Assembly (NCBI RefSeq): GCF_019097595.1
Contig: NC_080727.1
Span: 4,646,501-4,710,500, forward strand
DNA from: Hemibagrus wyckioides
Taxonomy: Eukaryota > Chordata > Actinopteri > Siluriformes > Bagridae
Direction of reading: 5' to 3'
Length of the DNA: 64,000 bases
The translations under genes and the position numbers were made by a program. The notes beneath the pieces were generated by a model. That model was given only the letters and a program-made list of their open reading frames with translations. It did not search any database and had not been told where the DNA came from. This document shows positions 38,632-64,000 of this stretch, piece after piece; within the stretch, counting starts at the first letter, position 1; each line of letters begins with the position of its first letter.

Positions 38632-38955
38632 GTGAATATCCATTTTCTATACCCACTTTATTCCTAATTAGGGTCACGGGACACACACTGGGAGAAAGGC
38701 AGGGGTACACCCTGGACAGGTAGTCAGTTCCCAGTCCACAGGGCCACACATAGACAGACAACCACAATTATTTGGAATTGAAATTACCAATCAACCTAAT
38801 GTACATATTTTTGGAATGTGGGAGGAAACCAGAGTATGCAGAGTAAACCCACGCAGGCACAAGGAGAACATGCAATCATCAGAAAGGACCCTGCCTGTTC
38901 AAACCCGGGATTCGAACCCAGGACCGTCTTGCTGTGAGGCCACCGTGCTGCACTA
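38632..38955 (-). mobile_element. tRNA-derived interspersed repeat (GTTTGCATGTTCTCC family)
   Basis: Reverse-complement copy including the tRNA-like head GGGTTCGAATCCCGGGTTTG-type sequence. Confidence 0.7.
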
Positions 38956-40661
38956 AGTGAATATCTAACATGCATGTAGTCTATGTAAATAAGGCTTTTC
39001 ACACATACACCTGGAGTAAACAGAATCCTTTCTTCAGTATCTTTCTTCACGTTAACAATTATCTCTGCCTCTTCATAATCTGATGTTTCTAACCCTGGGT
39101 TAAACGTCTGATTTGCATATTTGCAGCGTCTACAACCATGACTGGACAAATCCAGCATTCAACCGCTTTAAATAATGGCATGTCTGACTCTTTTGCATCA
39201 GCGAGAAAAAATGTCGCCACGTAAATCCTCCTAGGCTTTTCCTAAGCCTCCTGAAAGGCAACAAACAAAGAAAAAAAGACAAAAGGAAGAACTTTGACAA
39301 AAGAAAAGAAGAAACTAACTACTGTTTACACAACATGCAGGGTTTCGGTGACTGTACGAGGTACGTGATGTGATGCACAGAGGCGCTGTTCACGTTCTGA
39401 TTGGGTTTCTGTTGCTAAGCGTCTAGCTGAAACATTTTAATACGTGATTGTTACACATAGTTCACATTTAGCATCACAATGTGGGGTCAACACTGCAAAA
39501 AACCCTGCTAATTGTCCTTTAGAGCATAGTTTCATAGCCCGGGGGAAATATGCAGTGCTAACTCTGTTTCTATATTAGAAATATTTCTCTAGCCGGGATA
39601 CTAGATAGCAAAATGTAAACATTATTAATACCTACGAAATCAACAGAGTCAGAGTTAGCCACTTAAGTTTAAAAGCTACGTCAATGTTCACATTTAGAAA
39701 GTTCCTCGAATTCAGAATCGGGTTACGCAATCTGGGATTTTCTGAGTGACCAATTCAGATTATTATAAAATGACCTGATAGTATCTTACTACCTAGTACA
39801 CCACCTTTAAACAGTACACTACCTAGCACATCACCTTTAAAACCTTGTATAAATAAATGTCCCCATAATCCTCATTCATTATTTTAATTTGAAATCATTA
39901 TGTATGTATCATGGATATGTTAAAAAAGGTAGAGGTGAACCCTGGTTGATGGGTGAATAGAGTTGCACACCATTGATTCTCTGGACTTCATTTGCTATTT
40001 GTCCTCTCTTTATCTCTTCCACGCTCATGTCCTCTGGATATCTCTCTTATCAGCTGTATTGCTTGCTTGGGCCTTTAATTGGTGCCTTCAGTCATTATTT
40101 GCTATAGAAACGCCACAGAGCTACACCACCTTACTGCCTCAGAGACCACGGGACCTTAGAGATCTGCTCATAACCCACCCTGCATGTAGACTCTCCTGCA
40201 ACGCTCCAGCAAACTTGATTACTGTGGTGGTGTGGCTGCTGAGTGGTTACATGGAAATATGGGGAAGGGGCTGTGCTGAACGAGTGGGTCAGTGAGGAGT
40301 AGCATGTGATAGGAGAATATATTAGAGAGTCAGCATGAGGGTGAATCCAGTGTCCACGACTCAATTTAATTTAGATAGAGATAGGTAGAGGCAGAAATAG
40401 AGATAGAAAGGCAACTAAATGTGTATCGAAGACTAATATAGGATTAAATTTATGTTTCATTTGTTTACAAATCTGAACAATGTGCCCTTTTAATTTTTAA
40501 TGTGCTTACTAATGTAAAGAAAGCAAAGCATATGGAACCGAATTTAAGCTAATAAATGTTTAAACTGATAGATATTTATGCATTCATTTTCTATTACATG
40601 TTACTATGTTATACAGGTTAATAGTAATAAATGTATTATTGAAGATGGGATCTGGGCTAAG

Positions 40662-40800
<139 letters not shown>

Positions 40801-40870
40801 CACATTAATACATTAATACATTAATACATTAATTTCCTCCCAGACTGGTGTGGCTGCAGTGGCACACACT

Positions 40871-40909
<39 letters not shown>

Positions 40910-43900
40910 AGAAAGAGGTTTCCATGACGACCACACATCCTTGACAAATGACACTCTTTGAGACAACTAGATGTTGCGTGCTTCAAAGAGAGAGAAAAAG
41001 CCATGAGGTAACAGATCCTCGTTCTGCCAAATCTGGCTGAAAAATATAATTCTTAACAGCAAAAAAAGCTACAATGCAATGAATATAATGAGCTGAAAGC
41101 TTACGTAAATGAGTTGTGCGCTTAAATAATGGAGTGCAAATAGCTGTAATTGACCTAAAAAGTAATGGTATTGTGCAGAGTACATTGTTTCCCTTTCCAT
41201 TTCGACACAAGTCTGACGTACGTCACTGCATTAGAAGATGAATGCTTAGGAGCAGGTCCAAGCCGAGTAAATCTCTCCGTCTCACACGGTACGTGCCGGT
41301 GAATTTCTTCCATTCATTTCCCACCTCCGTGTAATGTACACACAGGGTAGAACGTCATTGTGACGTCTTTATGACATGGAGTAACCCCTGCTCTATCAGA
41401 TCTCTCTTTTCCATTTCCACTAATGTTTCATGCCTATATGCTAAGCACCTTATTTCACACACCATTACACATTAGCACATCTCATATGCAGTCAATGCAG
41501 TCGACTATACTGGCTTTGCCAGGATTTTTGTTTTAACTTGCTGTCTTTGTAATTAGCTAGCTGCTTCCTGTATGAATGATGGTCAGTAAAACATGCAGTC
41601 CATTCAAGAAGCAATACACTTCCTGTAAGCTGGTAAAGATGTTTAGTGTTGTTCTAAACTGTCTATAGCAAGAGTGTACTAGAGTTTGCTCATGGTTGGT
41701 GTAATGGGTATGGGCATGTTTGCTAATAAAATATAAAACATTATTTTGAAGCTGTGGTACGCAATTTCTTTAGTTAAAGTAGCATTACTGACACAATAAA
41801 GAGATATACACATTAAAGCATTAAAGCTTTTGTACACCTAGAATAGATCTGTCTTTAAACATAAAAACAGACTACAACTCTCTCAATTTCTTAATCCATA
41901 AGAAATTTTCCTAAAACTGCTTCCTTCTCTCCTCCACATCAATCTTACAATGAAAGGAATCCATCCTTTCTTTTCTGTTGGTTCATAAATAATGGTATAA
42001 TTCACCAGAGAAGTTTGAATGTGCCATTCGGGTCACGGCACCACCTGATTTAATATGAATGTTTAGTATGTTATTTGGGGATGTTGTAGCTTAGTGCTTA
42101 AGGTGTTGGACATCAGATTGGAAGGTTCAAATCCCAGGTCCACCAAGTTGGGCCCCTGAGCAAGGTCCTTAACCCTTAATTTCTCAGTTGTATAACATGC
42201 AATAAAAATGTAAGTCACTCTGGACCATGGTAACTGCCAATTACCATAAATGTATTTGCTTGGCTGTTTTATCTTCAGATCAGATTTTTCACCAACTGGT
42301 GTATAAGGTCAGAAGGTCTTTCCCAGCTCAATCTAAAAATTTTCTCTAAAGAGGTCCAGCAGGAATTTACACTAGATGGGACAGCAGGATATCACAAGGC
42401 ACCATGAACACACACACACACATTCATCTCACACTTTGGGGCAAATTAGCTTAGCCAATCCACCTATCAGACACTGAGAGAACATATGAAACTCCACAGA
42501 GATGTAACCTGAGCTGAGGTGTGAATCAGAGACCCTGGAGCTGTGAGGCAGCAACGGTACCTGTTGCACCCCTGTGACAAAATAAAGCTGGAGGAGATAA
42601 TCATCAGACCTAAAATCATACATTTTTAATACTGGTTGAATGCGGATCCACTTGCTGCTTGCAACCACCAGGTTAATCCATGTAGAGAGAGGTACAATAC
42701 AATAAAAATCTATTCTCCGGGTTGTTTGTAATACTATATTTCATCTACAGAGCTCAAAGGCTTTAATATAGTGAGGCAAAAAAGAAAACAGACTTTTCTT
42801 TGCAATGAAGCATGTATTATTTTTATTTCTACCCAAGACAGTGCAATGTATCCGTTGTACATGTACAAAGCCCATCTGCTTTGACTCATCCCAGTACAAA
42901 GTCTGTCTATCTGCTATAAAGGCTCTAAAGCAAACATGTGTTGCCAGGTAGAAGCAGAATACAGCTGTCACATGCACTGTTTGCTCAAGTACCATTATCA
43001 TACTCCAGCCACAACACTGCATTACCACACTTACATTAACTGGATATTTAACTAACTCACTTAATGTAAAATAAAGATTTTCTCTTATAAACTGACTTCT
43101 TTTTCACTCCAGGTTAACTGCAGCTGAGATTCTGAGGTAAATAGATTGTTTACTGTACCAGTGGAGCGTTTTTAATGTATGACTTGTTCAGCGCTAAAGG
43201 GATAAGGAAGTGATTCATTTGCGTCAGAACGTCAGATACGTACTAAATACGAGTCATTCAGGGAGCCGCTTAATAAAAGCAGCTCTTATTTTTAAATCCC
43301 TGTTTGAGAGGGTTTGCTTATAGACATGGCAGCTGTGCACACACTCAGGATGAGGAAAAACTAACAGGAAGTGCAGATGGGAGACGTGAAGCTGCGGGAC
43401 CATGTCCATAAATCTAGCTGGGTTGTCTTCAGTGCCAACGTAATCCAAGTGTGTCTTAAAAGCATAAGAAATAGTTGTAGGGGGAGAGTGGGTTCAGTTG
43501 GTCCAATCAGCTACTGTGATACTCTGCACATGCTCAGTAGGGCCCAACACCTGCCTGCAAAGGAAGAGCAATATTAATCACAGTTTTGAAGAATTTATCA
43601 TGAAAAGTACTGTTTTGAGGTATGAAGATACTTTTCCTCAAATAGGCATAGTGGATTAGTGGTTGGATTAGGGGTTCAGTGTTCTCCTAAGCTTTGAGGG
43701 ATTCCTCTGGGTACACTGGTTTCCTCCTTCAGTCCAAGCACATGGGGGCTGATAAGAGTCTCAAAATTGTCTGTAGTGTGTGTGTGTGTGTGTGGGACTG
43801 TAGGGTTGGCATCCTGTCCTGCGTGTCTTTTGCCTTGAGTCCTGAGTCCCATGAGCTAGGCTCCAGGTTTTTTGTGACCCTGCACCCTTATAAGCAGTTA

Positions 43901-44298
43901 AAAAAAATGAATATTTGGACACTGTGCAGCTGAAACCAAAATAGGCTAGTTTTGATACACTAGATGTAGACTGAAGACTGAAGGCTCCACTCATGTAAAA
44001 ATTGTGCTGTCCCTGCCTATAACCGGTAAAAGCTACTAAAGGCAGCTTTAATAGAATAGATCAGTACCATCAGTCACTCAGGCCTAAAGTACTGTTAAAT
44101 TAGCATTTAATATCCTTTTTATACATCAAAGGTGCTGACATTACAACTTACTGCTTACAACAACATTGCTTTCTTTCCTACATAAGAGTAATTACTGCAG
44201 TTTGGAAAAATATCCTTATATCTTCTACAGACTGAATGAACTGAGATGAACCGAACACACACCAAGGAGTCCGTTGCAACATTTGGATCCTTTAAATA
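40801..44298. other. Intergenic region (middle part)
   Basis: Contains (GA)n at 40872-40906, a SINE at 42068-42250, diverged repeats at 42380-42580 and 43690-43895 and (GT)n at 43776-43793. No exon or RNA gene was recognised. Confidence 0.45.
42068..42250 (+). mobile_element. tRNA-derived SINE
   Basis: A-box-like GTTGTAGCTTAGTGCTTAAG, B-box-like GGTTCAAATCCCAGG, then the CAAGGTCCTTAACCCTTAAT body shared with the intron 3 copies of pcsk1. Confidence 0.7.
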
Positions 44299-44835
44299 TA
44301 CACCAATCAGCCATAACATTATGAGCAGTGACCGGTGAAGTGTATAACACTGATTATCTCCTCATTATGGCACCTGTTAGTGGGTGGGATATATTAGGCA
44401 GGAAGTGAACAATTTGTCCTCATAGTTTATGTGTTAGAAGCAGGAAAAATGGACAAGAGTAAGGATTTGAGCGAGTTTGACGAAGGGACAAATTGTGATG
44501 GCTAGACCACTGGATCAGAACGTCTCCAAAACTGCAGTTCATGTGGGGTGTTCCTGGTCTGCAGTAGTCAGAATCTATCAAAAGTGGTCCAAGGAAGGAA
44601 CAGTGGTGAACCGGCGACAGGGTCATGGACGGCCAAGGCTCATTGATGCACGTGGGGAGCGAAGGCTGGTCCATGTGATCCGATCCAACAGAAGAGCTAC
44701 TGTTGCTCAGATTGCTGAAGAAGTTAATGCTGGTTCTGATAGAAAGGGGTCAGAATACACAGTGCAGGATGGCAGCAAAAGGAGGACCAAAACAATATTA
44801 ATCAGGTGGTCATAATGTTATTCCTGGTCGGTGTA
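44299..44835 (+). mobile_element. Deleted Tc1/mariner-like element
   Basis: The left end TACACCAATCAGCCATAACA and the right end (reverse complement TACACCGACCAGGAATAACA) form imperfect terminal inverted repeats with TA at both borders. Inside, a decayed frame retains the N-terminal helix-turn-helix of a Tc1-type transposase ([20 protein letters not shown], then [13 protein letters not shown]). The DDE catalytic domain is deleted. Confidence 0.85.
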
Positions 44836-45677
44836 TTTAATACAGTACATCATCTGACATTAAAAGATGATATGACACTTGTTAAGTGCACAGAAAAATC
44901 CACCATTTTAAACGTCAAAAGCTTTTAAATATTATACTTACAACAAAAAATATGAGAACTGACCCCAACTCTCCCCTATGGGGCTTTGATATTAAGGACC
45001 CCTGGTTTATTTTGCAGTCCCATTCTGTCTTGTTGGCATGAACTGAATATTGAATCCATCTGCAGTTCATTCCTGTTTGTTTTTTTGAGGGTTTTTTTTG
45101 CCATTTCTCCTTTTCAAGCTCTCACTGCATTGACAAACGCACGCGCACGTTTCCCCGATGATGATCTGATCATCTGGATTATACACCACATGGCATTTTT
45201 TTTCGTTTCTTTATGAAATCGTGACCAAATTAACATTTGAAATAGATAAGATTACTGATGATGAAGAAGAAGAAGAATGTTAGGCAGCAAGTAATATTAT
45301 ACGACGTATCATCGCCCTTGATGTCCCGAAGCTGCGGTGCTGGATCGACGTGATGACGCGCATCCTGTCGTCACTGTCGCCTATATGGGGGGGGGGGGGA
45401 TAATCTATAACATTTTCTTTAATCAGAAAAACACAATTCATTAAGTAGTGAAAAAACGAATCTTTTGTATTATTATTATTACTATTATTATTATTTCATC
45501 TGCTTAAAAAAAGATATATTTTGATATTAACACATGAACAGAGATTCCAGAGGCTCTCACTTAGATAAAAAAAAAAGAGTTGTGGTTATTTATAGACTAA
45601 ATTTACCCTCCTCTTTGCCTCCTCCTCCTCCTCCTCCTCCTCTCTTGGGACTCGAGCATCCTACCCCAGGTAGAAAT
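44836..45677. other. Intergenic region proximal to pcsk1
   Basis: Contains poly(G) at 45388-45399, (ATT)n near 45470 and (CTC)n at 45622-45641. A CpG-containing patch at 45300-45380 (GTGATGACGCGCATCC) may be distal promoter. Confidence 0.4.
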
Positions 45678-45709
45678 TGACGTCAGAGCGTTTTCGCAAA
45701 TTGACGTGT
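45678..45709 (+). promoter_or_regulatory. Candidate paired cAMP response elements upstream of pcsk1
   Basis: A perfect palindromic CRE (TGACGTCA) lies at 45678-45685 and a second TGACGTGT half-site-like copy at 45702-45709, 24 bp apart, about 300 bp before the pcsk1 ATG. Published work on the human PC1 promoter describes two proximal CRE elements mediating cAMP induction, so this arrangement is expected for the gene. Binding is inferred from sequence only. Confidence 0.6.
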
Positions 45710-45999
45710 AAACATCCCTTCCCCTTTTCCTAGTCATTCACTGGGAGCTTTTTTCCACGCCTGCTTTCACTTACTCCTTCTACACCGCCTCACCATCCTC
45801 CCTTAGAATAAAACATAGGAATATAGCTATTTTATTTTTTTAAATACAAATATAAATAAATTAGAAGGCAGTATAAATTCTAAGCTATTTATTTATTTAT
45901 TTATTTGTTTATTTATTTATTCCCTCGGTTGAGCCTTAAATCGGTCGTGAGTGAGTCGACGCACGCCTTCGTTTCTTCATCCCTGGTGTTTAATCTGCG

Positions 46000-62925
<16,926 letters not shown>

Positions 62926-63257
62926 GGCAGTGGAGAGGGGAAAGAAAGGTTCGGGGGGAAGGTCAGAGGAGTAGATATAGGGGTAACAAAGAAAAAAAAG
63001 ACATAGTTAATTTAAGGTAAAATGACACATCTTGTGGGCAGAGGAAGATCTGTAATAGCAGAAAGTGAGAAAAAGCTATGGATAAGTGAATGAGAGCCAG
63101 GCATAGAATGACAGAATCACTCTTACACACATGTGTCAGTTTTTCATCTATATTCACTCTGGGGCCTATTTGTGATTCGTGTCAGTATCTCAATCCCATC
63201 TACTATACTGTGCACTCAAAAAAAAAATCTTAAAATTAAAATATATATTTCATGACA
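62926..63257 (+). other. pcsk1: Proximal 3' UTR of pcsk1
   Basis: This is unique sequence after the stop with no coding signal. No canonical AATAAA is present. An ATTAAA variant at 63235-63240 is a candidate poly(A) signal, and a second ATTAAA occurs at 63607-63612 inside a Tc1-like relic. The true end may lie beyond the window. Confidence 0.4.
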
Positions 63258-63830
63258 GTGCCTTGCATATGTATTCACCCCCACCCCCCTTCTTACCCAT
63301 TTCCACATTTTACAAGGTAAAACTCACCATGATGCTGCCACCACCATGCTTCACCATAGGTTGACATTGTCCAAGGTGATGAGCAGGGTTATGCCAAGGT
63401 AGAACTTTGTCCCAAGGTAAAAGAGTCACATTTTGCTCCCCTTTTTCACATTTGCAGAGATTCCAATCTGCATTTCGGCAAACTCAAAGTAGGGTTTGAG
63501 AATATGAGTTGCCACTCTTCCATAAAGCCAGCAATCATGGTTGCAGTATGAACAGCTGACATTTGGTGGATGAGCTCCAGTAGATAGTCTTTTTCCATTT
63601 TTAGAAATTAAAGGTGCTCTGCAGAATGTTTGAGATATCAAACCATGGTTGCTACCAGAACTTTTTTGTTTTGTTTTGTCCTTGGTCTTCCCCAGTTTGT
63701 CCTTGCCAGTTCCACCAGCTAACACTTCAGCAGCTTACAAACTGGGGAAAGCGTGCTTCCGTTGAGTCAACCTTCATATGTTCTCAAACTGCTGCTCATG
63801 CTGCATCACAGGGCAGCGTAACATACTGAG
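63258..63830 (-). mobile_element. Tc1-like transposon relic in the 3' flank/3' UTR of pcsk1
   Basis: The left end CAGTGCCTTGCATATGTATT resembles a common teleost Tc1-type terminus. The minus strand at 63326-63355 encodes VKHGGGSIM, a hallmark of Tc1 transposases. The rest is decayed, and no matching right terminus is visible before the window edge. Confidence 0.65.
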
Positions 63831-64000
63831 AGGAAACAGCTATCTGCCCTCTTCCACATACACGAGCTCAGAGATGCCTACGATTGTGATAAGGGAAGAG
63901 TAATGCCAAACCTCTCAAACTGACAGCATGTTAGAACTCTTTTGTTCTGGTGGCAGCTGGTTGTTTGAGAACTAATTTCAGCCTTTCACAAACATCTGGG

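Larger units (their letters stand above)
33011..40660. other. Intergenic region between cast and pcsk1 (left part)
   Basis: No gene seen. It holds (GAT)n and (TCTG)n runs at 34480-34625, a SINE fragment at about 35460-35560, (GA)n at 35794-35833, and repeats at 36697-37008 and 38632-38955. A near-duplicate pair (about 37040-37110 and 37445-37520) shares GGTTATCCAACAGAGGG. Confidence 0.45.

Overview
This is vertebrate nuclear DNA, almost certainly from a teleost fish. The evidence is AT-rich introns, GT-AG spliced short exons, abundant di-, tri- and tetranucleotide microsatellites, tRNA-derived SINEs, Tc1/mariner and hAT relics, and two genes whose proteins and arrangement match the vertebrate PCSK1-CAST neighbourhood. 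A catfish-like (otophysan) source is plausible from the repeat style, but the sequence does not prove it. There are no bacterial genes, operons or CRISPR arrays, and nearly all long open frames are chance frames or repeat translations.

Right third (46.0-62.9 kb, + strand): a complete 14-exon gene for prohormone convertase 1/3 (PCSK1), assembled exon by exon to 769 codons. All splice junctions are GT-AG and phases agree throughout. It has a signal peptide, a prodomain ending in RSRR, a subtilisin-like catalytic domain (Asp174, His215, Asn316, Ser389), a P domain with RRGD, and the C-terminal tail that distinguishes PC1/3 from furin and PC2. A consensus cAMP response element and a second half-site lie about 300 bp upstream of the start codon.

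Left half (0-30.4 kb, - strand): the 5' part of a gene I identify as calpastatin (CAST), running leftward off the window. The identification rests on alternative first exons (MPGRKRSH... at 30.4 kb, MAYAAYWTKT at 26.8 kb, MGQVISWFRG... at 21.1 kb), two of which resemble known mammalian calpastatin N-termini, on a run of phase-0 low-complexity exons like the calpastatin L domain, and on synteny: CAST is the divergent neighbour of PCSK1 in mammals. One L-domain-like exon lies in a tandemly duplicated 1.4-1.9 kb block, so it is present twice.

Middle (30.4-46.0 kb): the intergenic interval between the divergent genes. It holds a 2 kb minisatellite (41-bp period) beginning some 300 bp upstream of the most distal CAST first exon, a (GATA)n array, SINEs and a deleted Tc1-like element. 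Other landmarks are a degenerate TTAGGG tract at 17.1-17.4 kb, a MITE with clear terminal inverted repeats at 8.1-8.7 kb, hAT-like debris at 28-29 kb, and a 0.7 kb tetranucleotide array just upstream of PCSK1 exon 3.

The two proteins act in different places: PC1/3 in regulated secretory granules, calpastatin as a cytosolic calpain inhibitor. No functional link is implied by their adjacency. I saw no evidence of a wholly new system. The most interesting features are the CAST multi-promoter architecture, the duplicated exon, the promoter-proximal minisatellite, and an extra Cys pair at the N-terminus of mature PC1/3.
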